A stretch of 36,949 nucleotides of DNA from a virus. Shown in pieces: positions 24,609 to 31,319 of this stretch (positions are counted from its first letter, which is position 1; each line of letters opens with the position of its first letter). The notes under the pieces were generated by a model. That model was not told where the DNA came from. It searched no databases and was given only the letters and a program-made list of their open reading frames with translations. The DNA is taken from positions 1-36,949 of IMG/VR virus record IMGVR_UViG_3300037486_000319, one strand, 5' to 3'. The position numbers and the translations under genes are program-made.

Positions 24609-24821
24609 TGTGTTAGCGATATTTAGATCAACTTCATCGCAGGTATGCTTTACCTGCAAATTAGTACCTTTTTTTAAGGTTATTTCACATAGAAATTGGC
24701 CACTAGGTTCTGCTGGAAAAACATCAGTGTAATATGAAATATCCTCTACGTTGATCCGGTAAATCATATCTTGATAACTCAAAAGTCTTATAAAAATAAT
24801 CATCGTCAATGCTATTTTCAT
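24573..24821 (-). CDS. Small exported or membrane-anchored protein
   Basis: An 82-residue protein. The ATG at 24821 overlaps the preceding stop (ATGA) and has GGAAGGA upstream; a longer frame beginning at 24884 lies within the HTH gene and is rejected. Residues 1-16 are hydrophobic (MKIALTMIIFIRLLSY), a short signal or anchor. The rest, with FLCEITLKKGTNLQVKH, has no recognised family. It partly resembles the segment FCEITAKDGVEVQAIH in the zinc protein of the same operon, hinting at a shared small domain. Confidence 0.6.
   Translation of the reverse strand: MKIALTMIIFIRLLSYQDMIYRINVEDISYYTDVFPAEPSGQFLCEITLKKGTNLQVKHTCDEVDLNIANTLLESTKHFNYR
24639..24675 (+). terminator. Possible terminator at the convergence of the two operons
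   Basis: A perfect 7-bp stem GCAGGTA/TACCTGC with a 5-base loop. A run of seven or more T follows, but only after 11 bases. It lies just beyond the last rightward gene, inside the end of the leftward membrane-protein gene. The gap before the T-run makes it uncertain. Confidence 0.4.
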
Positions 24822-25078
24822 GGGATTTTTTTCCTTCCATTTTTGCCAGGTGGTACTTTTATATCCATGGTTTCTGAGATCCAATGCCTCAAGGTTCTCA
24901 CACTAACCCCGAGATCTCGTGCAGCGTGAGTTCGATTTCCATTATTTCTAACCAATATCATCTCAACAAACATGATCTCAATATCCCAAAGGGTAACTGT
25001 AGGCATTCGAGCAATTAATCTGCGAACTCTGATAAGATTCTGTTCGTGTTTTGAACTTGCTCGAAGCTTTACATTCAC
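24818..25078 (-). CDS. Fis-type helix-turn-helix DNA-binding protein A
   Basis: An 86-residue protein with a GTG start and GAGGAA upstream, in the end of the preceding gene. The centre carries a Fis/NtrC-type HTH: VEMILVRNNGNRTHAARDLG, then VSVRTLRHWI, with the GNRTxAAxxLGVSxRTL pattern. The C-terminus is basic. Such stand-alone domains bind DNA and regulate transcription or shape DNA. It is a paralogue of the next gene. In this early operon it is a candidate late-gene activator. Confidence 0.82.
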   Translation of the reverse strand: MNVKLRASSKHEQNLIRVRRLIARMPTVTLWDIEIMFVEMILVRNNGNRTHAARDLGVSVRTLRHWISETMDIKVPPGKNGRKKIP

Positions 25079-25080
25079 TT

Positions 25081-25389
25081 TTATTCCTCTAAGATTGCCT
25101 TATGCTTTCGAGGTCTTCCCCTGCCAACGTGTACCTCAACTTTGCCTTCACCTCTTAGAAATGTCGTTAGAGTTGAGTAGTTTACTGCGAGTTCCTGAGC
25201 TGTCTGAGTTCTGTTGCCTTCATTCGAATCCAGGACATGCTCAATAAAACATACTCTGATCTGATCTAAAGTAACGCCACGAGGCACGTATTTAAGCGCA
25301 TCTCGTGTCGCTATGATGCGAGCATTGGTAAGCTTAAGCTGATTCTCTTTAATCGTATCATCAAATGTTTTAACTACTCTACGACGCAT
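25081..25389 (-). CDS. Fis-type helix-turn-helix DNA-binding protein B with AT-hook-like tail
   Basis: A 102-residue protein, paralogous to the neighbouring 24818-25078 gene: IRVCFIEHVLDSNEGNRTQ and AQELAVNYSTLTTFLRGEG align with its HTH. The C-terminus VGRGRPRKHK matches an AT-hook core (GRP flanked by basic residues), suggesting minor-groove binding. AAGGAAG precedes the ATG, which overlaps the zinc-protein gene by 16 bases. It is probably regulatory; the target is unknown. Confidence 0.82.
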   Translation of the reverse strand: MRRRVVKTFDDTIKENQLKLTNARIIATRDALKYVPRGVTLDQIRVCFIEHVLDSNEGNRTQTAQELAVNYSTLTTFLRGEGKVEVHVGRGRPRKHKAILEE

Positions 25390-25775
25390 GGTTCTTCCTT
25401 ATTTACATATGCAACGATTCTTCTGAATTTACCCATTTCATAATCAATAATCATTTCACTCTCTACAATATACTGCGCATCAGGGAAAAACGAGGCATAG
25501 GTGCTTTCTTCCCTTTGTAGGAATATCGGTCCTTTCCTCATGGCTTTGCTCGATTTCATACCTTTGCAAAGCTGGACAATATCATCAAGCGTGGGATGAA
25601 TGGCTTGAACCTCAACACCATCTTTTGCCGTGATCTCACAGAAATTAGCTCCAGCGAAATGCATGTCAAGAAAATCCATTTCTTTAATTGATCGTGAAAC
25701 TTTATTTCCGCATACGTGGCAGATCTGTCTGCCTTGGCATATATCGCACTGCATACTCGTATAGTCTCGCATCAT
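25374..25775 (-). CDS. Zinc-binding early protein of unknown function
   Basis: A 133-residue protein. The N-terminus has a cluster CDICQGRQICHVCGNKV that would bind zinc. Later come FCEITAKDGVEVQAIHPT and a C-terminal beta-rich segment. The start overlaps the ERF stop by ATGA, so it is coupled to recombination. The position suggests a partner of the annealing protein or an early regulator. No named family is recognised. Confidence 0.72.
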   Translation of the reverse strand: MMRDYTSMQCDICQGRQICHVCGNKVSRSIKEMDFLDMHFAGANFCEITAKDGVEVQAIHPTLDDIVQLCKGMKSSKAMRKGPIFLQREESTYASFFPDAQYIVESEMIIDYEMGKFRRIVAYVNKEEPCVVE

Positions 25776-26524
25776 GAGAGTGCTCTTTCCATGTGTGAGT
25801 ACATATTTTTAATCGTTTCTAGATTTGTTTCATGGGATATTTTATCGAACATATACTTATTGTCCATCTTCATTTTCAGAAAAAATGCTGCTGGTGCCGT
25901 TTCCAGTATTGCGAACATCTCCCCTCGGAGATCCTCGATATCTCGTTCTGGTTTCGGCTCGGGAGCCTTTGCTGCTGGATATGACTTTGTAGTGGTCTTA
26001 ACTGGCTGGAAAGGTGGTCGCTGGTTTTCTTGCTGCTGCTGCTGATAGGGTGATTCCTTATCAGGATCATCATTTTCAACGGTAGGTATCATGAAGATCT
26101 GAAACAAAGCATATTTATGAGCGATACTCATACACTTGTTAGTTACTTTATCTCCTCCGAATTCAACAGCTTCCCCCCAAACAATCGCTTCAACAAATGA
26201 TCCATCTTCTGCGAAGAACTTGTATGAGATCTCAAGAATCTGGTGCCATCCATCAACACCCTTTGCAGACACTACATGATCTCTAACTATTATTTTTCTA
26301 ATCTCTGGAATACAGAAAATACCATGTTTTTTCACAGCCTGATTAACTACGTTGTAAACATCGTCAATACCACGAAATTTATATCCCTGTACACGGTTTT
26401 GCTGATCTTTACCCACGGCACCGATATCCCTTAAAACATCGGCCATTTTCTTGTAAATCATTGGGTTTTGCGACAGCATTCTAACTGTATTTGGCATTAC
26501 GTCCTGTAGTTTAATTTCTTCCAT
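25772..26524 (-). CDS. ERF-family single-strand annealing protein
   Basis: A 250-residue phage recombinase of the ERF superfamily (P22 Erf type), which anneals complementary single strands during replication and genome circularisation. Core motifs: YKFRGIDDVYNVVNQAVKKH (about residues 48-67), GEAVEFGGDKVTNKCMSIAHKYALFQIFMIPT, where the KxxSxAxKYAL phrase and final PT are diagnostic. After it come a Gln run (YQQQQQEN) and a Pro/Lys linker. The C-terminus is a helical tail. The ribosome site TAAGGAG is good. It is the first gene of the leftward early operon. Confidence 0.92.
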   Translation of the reverse strand: MEEIKLQDVMPNTVRMLSQNPMIYKKMADVLRDIGAVGKDQQNRVQGYKFRGIDDVYNVVNQAVKKHGIFCIPEIRKIIVRDHVVSAKGVDGWHQILEISYKFFAEDGSFVEAIVWGEAVEFGGDKVTNKCMSIAHKYALFQIFMIPTVENDDPDKESPYQQQQQENQRPPFQPVKTTTKSYPAAKAPEPKPERDIEDLRGEMFAILETAPAAFFLKMKMDNKYMFDKISHETNLETIKNMYSHMERALS

Positions 26525-26880
26525 TTTTAACTCCTTATAATTAGTTTTTTAGTGGTTTTACTAATACAAAAAAACCAGTGTTTAATCAACTAATTTGTAG
26601 ACCAGACAACATAAATAAATGCACCTATGAATAAAAAGCGCATGGAGATTTTTACTCAAGGGAATTCAAAGTTGCTCGGATAAACTGTCAGGCTGAGACG
26701 CTATCCCTAGTTCGTTCAATAAACATCCGTTTAATGAAGATTGTATGGTTGTCTGAGGAGTCATACAAAGCGGTTTTTATGCCATGGGTGCCGTTGAAAT
26801 GGCAATGAGTGATCCTATGGATACTGTTTTTTAAAAAGCAGTGTTACAGCTTAATTTTAACATTATAAACGAGGTGAAAT
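26525..26880. other. Divergent intergenic regulatory region
   Basis: A 356-base gap between the leftward ERF operon and the rightward zinc-ribbon gene. It holds the candidate leftward promoter and possibly a rightward -10 TATAAA near 26867-26872. Several short overlapping open stretches are seen (an 18-codon ORF from ATG 26626, then unmarked open frames to about 26832), none with a good start, which may be a decayed small gene. No tRNA or strong hairpin is seen. Confidence 0.45.
26561..26589 (-). promoter_or_regulatory. Candidate sigma70-type promoter for the leftward early operon
   Basis: On the minus strand TTGATT is separated by 17 bases from TATTAG (each 4 of 6 matches to TTGACA and TATAAT). 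It lies 37 bases upstream of the ERF start and is followed by its ribosome site. It is plausible by spacing and place only. Confidence 0.45.
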
Positions 26881-27243
26881 ATGGATCGACCTAGAAAAAA
26901 TAAAGAAGGTAATACAGCAGACAGACCTAAATATAATACGACTGCTGTAAAATGCCCTTACTGCGATGTTATCAGCGAGCAGCGAACTCGCTTCGCATTC
27001 GGGCAAGCTATCCCAAATCTAATCGAGTGCTCGGAATGTAAAAATCATTTTATTCTGCTGCAAAAAGTTGAGATCGTGAATACCGTTGTAGACATCCAGC
27101 ACGAGTTAGATAAAGGGCTGCATCCTGAGATTCAAGCGACAACGGAAACCACGGGAGAAGCTGGTATGCGTGAGCCAGAAGCAAAAGAGCCTAGAAAGGG
27201 AAGAGCTGCAAAAACTGCGACTGATGAATATACTCCGACTTAA
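26881..27243 (+). CDS. Zinc-ribbon protein of unknown function
   Basis: A 120-residue protein with a strong ribosome site (GAGGTGA). Two CxxC pairs (CPYC near residue 25 and CSEC near residue 52) form a zinc ribbon. A helical stretch and an acidic/basic disordered tail with TETTGEAGMREPEAKEP follow. It is isolated between two leftward operons and its stop overlaps the end of the replication gene on the other strand by 4 bases. It could be an early regulator. Confidence 0.72.
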   Translation: MDRPRKNKEGNTADRPKYNTTAVKCPYCDVISEQRTRFAFGQAIPNLIECSECKNHFILLQKVEIVNTVVDIQHELDKGLHPEIQATTETTGEAGMREPEAKEPRKGRAAKTATDEYTPT

Positions 27244-28451
27244 TCAGATCTATACTCTGATTTATTTTTTTTGATTTCTTCCATTCTTCGCATTTCTTCT
27301 TCGAACATTGCGTTTGTATCGATGTACTGCGGTTCTTCTGGTTGCTCCTCAAGCAAAGGCTTTCCAATTGTAGCGAGCATATGACGCTCGACAGTATTGG
27401 GATTCCAGTTCCATACTCCGATTTCTTTCCTTTCTTTTAGGCAATCATAAAGCAACTGGAAATCAGCCAGAGAATATTTCGGCCAGAGATCATCAAATGC
27501 TTTATCCATTTGCGCATTCGTATTGCCTTTGACGAAGATACCTCTATCCCATTCCCAATCCTGCTTGATGCGACGATATGACTCCCTAAATAATCCAAGA
27601 GCCTTTTTCCTGAGAGAATTTTCCTTTGTCTTTGGATTGGGGTTTTTGGCAATTCTGGTCGATTTTATCTTAACAGGGGTATCTTTACCCTCTGTTTCAT
27701 CCTCAAGCGCTATTAAGGGGGTTATTTCGTTCCTCAGGGGGATGGAGTCAGCCGTAGGAATCTCACCGAAAATAAGATCGATTTCCCCTAACTCATCAGA
27801 ATCAGGTATGCCAATATCTATATCAGGAGCAGACGGTACGTCTGCGCTCGCCAATATATTTGTATTTAATTTATTTTTAGGGAGTTCATTAGGGAGTTGC
27901 CCGGTAACCATTACCGGAGCCTCCGGTAACCAGTACCGGACCCCTGTAAAATAGGCGCTGTAATTTTGATCGGGCTCCGGTAACCATTGCCGGACCCCTG
28001 CCAATAACGATACGGCATTACAGCAGGGCTCCGGTAATGAATGCCGGTGCCATGGGATATTGGCTGAGTTCTGCGGTATATCGTAATTGTAATAGGTATA
28101 GGACCATATTTCACTTTGCTTATCGGCATCTGAAAGGGAGTCCCAATACTCAGTAAAAACTTTGGGGGTCATTCTGTAATAGTCGGACTCTTGATTAATA
28201 TTGGAGCCTTTTTTCTTCTCTAAATATCCCTGCTCTACTAGCCAGGTAAGATTTGCCCGAACTGCCTTATCACATCTACCAGATCGCTTAACAAGACGAT
28301 GAATTGGGTAATATCTCCATTCTTGGAAATGACCCTTAAAATTGCATTCATTGCCTATAATTAATAAAATGAATTTTTGGGTTGTAGGTATGCCAGATTC
28401 GAGCACTGCGTTGAGGCATCTGCCTCCTGAATATTTTATCTTTCTACTCAT
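27240..28451 (-). CDS. Putative replication initiator with winged-helix domain (lambda O-like organisation)
   Basis: A 403-residue protein with GAGGTAA before its ATG. Residues 1-85 look like a winged helix (IPTTQKFILLIIGNECN, YYPIHRLVKRSGRCDKAV, LVEQGYLEKKKG). Residues about 115-185 form three 18-residue imperfect repeats (RHSLPEP, RQWLPEP, RYWLPEA), and the DNA encoding them holds four dyad iterons. The C-terminal region (RKKALGLFRESYRRIKQDWE to NTVERHMLATIGKPL) is helical and may recruit a host helicase or loader. The arrangement (DNA-binding domain, iterons in the linker, AT-rich tract beside them) parallels lambda O/ori. The function is inferred from architecture. Confidence 0.7.
   Translation of the reverse strand: MSRKIKYSGGRCLNAVLESGIPTTQKFILLIIGNECNFKGHFQEWRYYPIHRLVKRSGRCDKAVRANLTWLVEQGYLEKKKGSNINQESDYYRMTPKVFTEYWDSLSDADKQSEIWSYTYYNYDIPQNSANIPWHRHSLPEPCCNAVSLLAGVRQWLPEPDQNYSAYFTGVRYWLPEAPVMVTGQLPNELPKNKLNTNILASADVPSAPDIDIGIPDSDELGEIDLIFGEIPTADSIPLRNEITPLIALEDETEGKDTPVKIKSTRIAKNPNPKTKENSLRKKALGLFRESYRRIKQDWEWDRGIFVKGNTNAQMDKAFDDLWPKYSLADFQLLYDCLKERKEIGVWNWNPNTVERHMLATIGKPLLEEQPEEPQYIDTNAMFEEEMRRMEEIKKNKSEYRSD
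27853..28047. other. Candidate replication origin: four dyad iterons beside an AT-rich tract
   Basis: Four 17-bp sites of form CCGGTAAnnAnTrCCGG lie at 27901, 27923, 27977 and 28031. Each has near-perfect dyad symmetry (CCGGTAA/TTACCGG). Sites 2, 3 and 4 are spaced 54 bp apart, the period of the 18-residue protein repeat. Next to site 1, bases 27853-27879 are almost pure A+T, a candidate unwinding element, followed by two direct AGGGAGTT copies. It lies inside the initiator gene, as in lambda. Confidence 0.7.
27901..28047. repeat. Iteron set (4 x 17 bp, CCGGTAAnnAnTrCCGG)
   Basis: Copies: 27901-27917, 27923-27939, 27977-27993 and 28031-28047. Flanking sequence is partly conserved too (GGGCTCCGG before copies 3 and 4, GACCCCTG after copies 2 and 3). 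Copy 1 is followed at once by copy 2. Confidence 0.85.
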
Positions 28452-28464
28452 ATTTACCTCATAA

Positions 28465-28508
28465 AACCCGTTGCAAATTAATCTTGCATGACATAATTTG
28501 AACGGGTT
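28465..28508 (-). promoter_or_regulatory. Long imperfect inverted repeat in the leader of the replication gene
   Basis: Left arm 28465-28480 (AACCCGTTGCAAATTA) and right arm 28494-28508 (TAATTTGAACGGGTT) pair fully except for one bulged base, with a 13-base loop. It ends 14 bases upstream of the start codon at 28451. It could be an autoregulatory operator or an RNA hairpin near the ribosome site. Confidence 0.6.
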
Positions 28509-28520
28509 CGGTGGTTATCC

Positions 28521-28580
28521 GAGTTGCCGTTCTGGGTTACTGTTGAGTTACCGTTCTTTGGTTTAGTAAATTTCCGTTCA
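28521..28580. repeat. Three spaced CCGTTC direct repeats
   Basis: GAGTTGCCGTTCT (28521-28533) and GAGTTACCGTTCT (28545-28557) differ at one base; a weaker third copy TTTCCGTTCA is at 28571-28580. The CCGTTC cores are 24 and 23 bases apart, about two helical turns, a pattern typical of operator or protein-loading sites. Confidence 0.6.
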
Positions 28581-28622
28581 AAGTATTTTCTAAACCCCAT
28601 AAATTAGTTTTTAGTTCTAAAA

Positions 28623-28650
28623 AGAGGTTCCATCAAGGGATCTCTTTTTT
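28623..28650. terminator. Bidirectional rho-independent terminator
   Basis: Stem AGAGGTTCC/GGGATCTCT (9 pairs including two G-T) with loop ATCAA, flanked by A-run on the left and six T on the right. It can end transcription in both directions, isolating the replication operon from the resolvase/lysis operon. Confidence 0.75.
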
Positions 28651-28831
28651 ATTTATACCTATTATTTTTAATGCATGTATTAACTGATCTGCAACCATGT
28701 CTCCGAATATAAAAAAAATCAAGTAAAATCCCCCACTGCCAAAAAAAAATAAACATAGTTAAATAACTGAGGATATTTCTGTAAACGGAGTTTATATTCA
28801 TTTTACATAACTAAAAATATGGGGTTTTTAA

Positions 28832-29338
28832 ATGAAAAGCGTAGGTATCGATTCAGGTTCTAAAGGCTGTATTTGCGTGCTCGATACACAGGAAAAAACA
28901 GCCAAATATTTGTATTTGCCGTACAGGAAAGATGACGTTTTAAACGGCAGACTTATTGACATCACTTTCGAGTGTTTTTCGGGTGTAGATCGGATGACGC
29001 TTGAGAAGGTGCAGGGACGAGGTGGCGGAGATACAAAGTGGGGAGCAACTCAGACTTTTGGTTTTGGTCGCAATTATGGAATGATATTGATGTACCTGAG
29101 CTACTACCCACACCATTTAGTTGTACCACAAGTGTGGCAAAAGGCAGCTCATAAACTGGCTCACGGCATTACTGCGAAAGAAAAAACACAGTCAGCATTT
29201 GATCGGTTAAATCCGAGCTATGGCGGCATTGCAACAAGCGAGAACGGGCTTGCGGATGCGTTTTTTATTGCTCGATATGGGCTGGATCAGCTCGGCTGTC
29301 ACTACACAGATGACTGGAACTTTTTTAACATGAAATGA
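28832..29338 (+). CDS. RuvC-like Holliday-junction resolvase
   Basis: A 168-residue protein of the RuvC/RNase H fold. GIDSGSKGCICVLD at residues 5-18 provides the first catalytic Asp (D7), TLEKVQG a glutamate, and LADAFFIARYGLDQL the C-terminal Asp, in the usual order. Phage versions cut branched DNA before packaging or support recombination with ERF. A weak site (TGGGG) precedes the ATG. It opens the rightward operon after the terminator. Confidence 0.85.
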   Translation: MKSVGIDSGSKGCICVLDTQEKTAKYLYLPYRKDDVLNGRLIDITFECFSGVDRMTLEKVQGRGGGDTKWGATQTFGFGRNYGMILMYLSYYPHHLVVPQVWQKAAHKLAHGITAKEKTQSAFDRLNPSYGGIATSENGLADAFFIARYGLDQLGCHYTDDWNFFNMK

Positions 29339-29345
29339 GGATTAA

Positions 29346-29579
29346 ATGAATCTAGGTCAGAAAGAACTTTTAACTAAAAAGATCGTGCAGATTACAACTC
29401 ACATTCAAAGGCAGCTCGAGGAAAGAAACACCCTTGTTGGCGGATATAATCGTGAGATCAAGGACAGCAAAGCAAGGGCACTTTGTTTTGCAAAAGCCGT
29501 TGAAACAGATTCATTGGATCCTTTGCAGGAAATCATGGGTGAGTTCGAGCTTGCAGAGTTCGAGAAAGTTGGACGATAA
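29346..29579 (+). CDS. Small helical hypothetical protein
   Basis: A 77-residue charged, helical protein (KKIVQITTHIQRQLEERNTL) 7 bases after the resolvase stop, with TGAGGAT as ribosome site. No family is recognised. It is followed one base later by the amidase gene. Confidence 0.7.
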   Translation: MNLGQKELLTKKIVQITTHIQRQLEERNTLVGGYNREIKDSKARALCFAKAVETDSLDPLQEIMGEFELAEFEKVGR

Positions 29580-29580
29580 C

Positions 29581-30009
29581 ATGGTTGCTATGCATCGAGA
29601 TCTCAGCAAAATTAAGAAGATCATACTCCATTGCAGCGATTCGGACCTTGCTGAATTTGACAACATTGAGACGATAGAGAAGTGGCATCGACTCAAGGGA
29701 TGGTCTTCGATAGGATATCAATATTACATTGATCGCAAGGGTATTGTTTATCCGGGTAGGCCGATGGATCAAGCTGGATCCCATTGCTCGGGACATAATT
29801 TAGAGTCAATAGGAATCTGCATTGGCGGCAAGAAAGTGTTCTATGATGCACAGTTCTCAGCTCTTTGGTTTCTTATCAAGGATCTTATGATTAAGTTCAA
29901 GCTGAAAAAATCAGATGTCTATCCCCATCACTATTTCAACTGCGACAAAACTTGCCCGAATTTCGAATTATCTAAAATATGGAAATATGACAATAACGAG
30001 TATAGTTGA
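29581..30009 (+). CDS. N-acetylmuramoyl-L-alanine amidase (T7 lysozyme-like endolysin)
   Basis: A 142-residue Amidase_2/PGRP-type zinc enzyme that cuts the amide bond between muramic acid and the peptide in peptidoglycan. H17 (IILHCSDS), H116 or H117 (VYPHHYFN) and C125 (KTCPN) are the expected zinc ligands, with K123 near the active site; this spacing closely parallels T7 lysozyme H17/H122/C130. IGYQYYIDRKGIVYPGRP and HNLESIGICIGG are further family blocks. ATG 29581 is preferred; a frame extension to 29434 overlaps the previous gene. No signal peptide, so a holin would be needed. Confidence 0.92.
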   Translation: MVAMHRDLSKIKKIILHCSDSDLAEFDNIETIEKWHRLKGWSSIGYQYYIDRKGIVYPGRPMDQAGSHCSGHNLESIGICIGGKKVFYDAQFSALWFLIKDLMIKFKLKKSDVYPHHYFNCDKTCPNFELSKIWKYDNNEYS

Positions 30010-30046
30010 TATAATAACAATGGCACTCTATAAAAAAGGAGGTTTT

Positions 30047-31249
30047 ATGAGCAAGCTATTCTCGTTTTTGTTTCCGTTTTTAACAGTTTTTTTATTTTCA
30101 TGTTCTCACGTCGATCCTAAAGAAATTCCTGTCATCTCTACTAACCCAATTCCGATGAATGCCGTCATTTCATCATCAGGTAAATTGTTTTACACAGGTC
30201 TTAAAATACCCCAAGGTTTTAAGCCTAAAAATGTCAGACCAGCTTATGTTAAAGGTGAAGAACTTCCAGCAGCTTTCGACTGGCGTGATAAAGTTGAACT
30301 CATGCCAATTAGGTCGCAAGGAAGTTGTGGCTCCTGTTGGAGTTTTAGTACAGTGGCCACATTCGAGGATTCACGCAGAATTCAAGGCGAGAAAGAAGAT
30401 CTTAGCGAGCAGTATTTGGTGTCATGCAACAATGAAGGTTGGTCGTGTAACGGTGGGTTTTTTGCTTATGACTATATGATGGCACCAAAGGGTGGGATAT
30501 CAGAGGCGAGTTATCCTTATACTGCGACTGATTCAGCATGTAAAGGAGGTTTAAACTACGGTGCAAAAATTAAATCGTGGGCTTATCTTCCCGGTGGAGA
30601 TAACGCAGGAGATAACATAAATGAGATGAAAGCAGCTATTTTTAAGTATGGTCCTATAGGCGTGGGAGTCGCTGTAGATTCAAATTTTTCAAATTATTCA
30701 GGTGGTATTTTTAAAGATACTGGATATCGATCACTCAACCATGCAGTCAATATTGTTGGATGGAATGATGCAGAAGGTGGTTACTGGATAATGCGAAATT
30801 CGTGGGGAAATTGGGGCGAAAATGGCTTCATGAGGATTGCCTACAAAGCTAACGGCATCGGTGCGTGGAGCAATTATGTCGTGTATGAAAAAGATCCTAA
30901 TCCTAATCCAGATCCAACTCCAGATCCGAAACCAAATCCAGATCCACAACCTTGTTCTCCAAAACCTTATGCTGATACTGGTTATGGCGACTCTATTACA
31001 GTGAAAAATGGTGCAAGTATTTTGATGGGAACTAAGCCTCGTGCCGGTCATCGTTATTACTGGACAGCATCTCCAGCTTTCGATAACGGAGCGGTTCCTC
31101 AAGAAGCGCAGATCAAGTACAAACCTCGTGTTACAAAACGCTTAACAGTTCATGCTGTAACTCAGTGCGGAGAAGCGACAGATTCAGTTACCGTTAAACT
31201 ACTATCTGGATATTTAGATAGCAGTAAAGTGGTTCCTGAGTTAGATTAA
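30047..31249 (+). CDS. Papain-like (C1A) cysteine protease lipoprotein
   Basis: A 400-residue protein with a very strong ribosome site (AAAAAAGGAGG). Residues 1-18 are a signal peptide; LFSC at 16-19 is a lipobox-like end, so Cys19 may be lipid-modified. The C1A core is intact: LPAAFDWR, Q91 and nucleophile C97 in SQGSCGSCWSF, then CNGGF, His232 in LNHAVNIVGW and Asn251 in RNSWGNWGENG. A Pro-Asp/Asn linker follows, then a roughly 85-residue beta-rich domain. There is little propeptide. Such enzymes are rare in phages. It could degrade host or prey periplasmic proteins or act in lysis. An upstream frame extension from 29915 is rejected. Confidence 0.9.
   Translation: MSKLFSFLFPFLTVFLFSCSHVDPKEIPVISTNPIPMNAVISSSGKLFYTGLKIPQGFKPKNVRPAYVKGEELPAAFDWRDKVELMPIRSQGSCGSCWSFSTVATFEDSRRIQGEKEDLSEQYLVSCNNEGWSCNGGFFAYDYMMAPKGGISEASYPYTATDSACKGGLNYGAKIKSWAYLPGGDNAGDNINEMKAAIFKYGPIGVGVAVDSNFSNYSGGIFKDTGYRSLNHAVNIVGWNDAEGGYWIMRNSWGNWGENGFMRIAYKANGIGAWSNYVVYEKDPNPNPDPTPDPKPNPDPQPCSPKPYADTGYGDSITVKNGASILMGTKPRAGHRYYWTASPAFDNGAVPQEAQIKYKPRVTKRLTVHAVTQCGEATDSVTVKLLSGYLDSSKVVPELD
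30893..30951 (+). repeat. Pro-Asx linker repeat in the papain-like gene
   Basis: Tandem imperfect AATCCA/GATCC units encode alternating Pro with Asn, Asp, Thr or Lys, a flexible linker between catalytic and C-terminal domains. Such short repeats can change length by slippage. Confidence 0.8.
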
Positions 31250-31279
31250 ATTAATCATAAATTCCTTTATTAGTATCGA

Positions 31280-31312
31280 AACCCCGGCTAAAATAAACTT
31301 TTAACCGGGGTT
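31280..31312 (+). terminator. Strong hairpin (terminator-like) between papain-like and metallopeptidase genes
   Basis: 14-bp stem AACCCCGGCTAAAA/TTTTAACCGGGGTT with one mismatch and a 5-base loop. The following T-run is interrupted (TTATTTATT). Its right arm ends 7 bases before ATG 31320, so the GGGG that might serve as ribosome site is buried in the stem; it may limit expression of the next gene. Confidence 0.65.
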
Positions 31313-31319
31313 ATTTATT

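Larger units (their letters stand above)
28452..28831. other. Divergent intergenic region between replication gene and resolvase
   Basis: A 380-base region holding a 16-bp inverted repeat, three CCGTTC-containing direct repeats at 24/23-base spacing, a bidirectional terminator, then an AT-rich stretch with poly-A runs leading to the resolvase gene. A 50-codon leftward open frame in it (start 28805 region) lacks a ribosome site and is low-complexity, so it is not called. No tRNA. Confidence 0.6.

Noticed and set aside
27523-27954. 143-codon plus-strand frame opposite the replication gene
   Set aside because: No ribosome site, no motif, and entirely antisense to a better supported gene.
28660-28810. 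50-codon minus-strand hydrophobic frame
   Set aside because: Low-complexity translation of poly-A/T runs without ribosome site.
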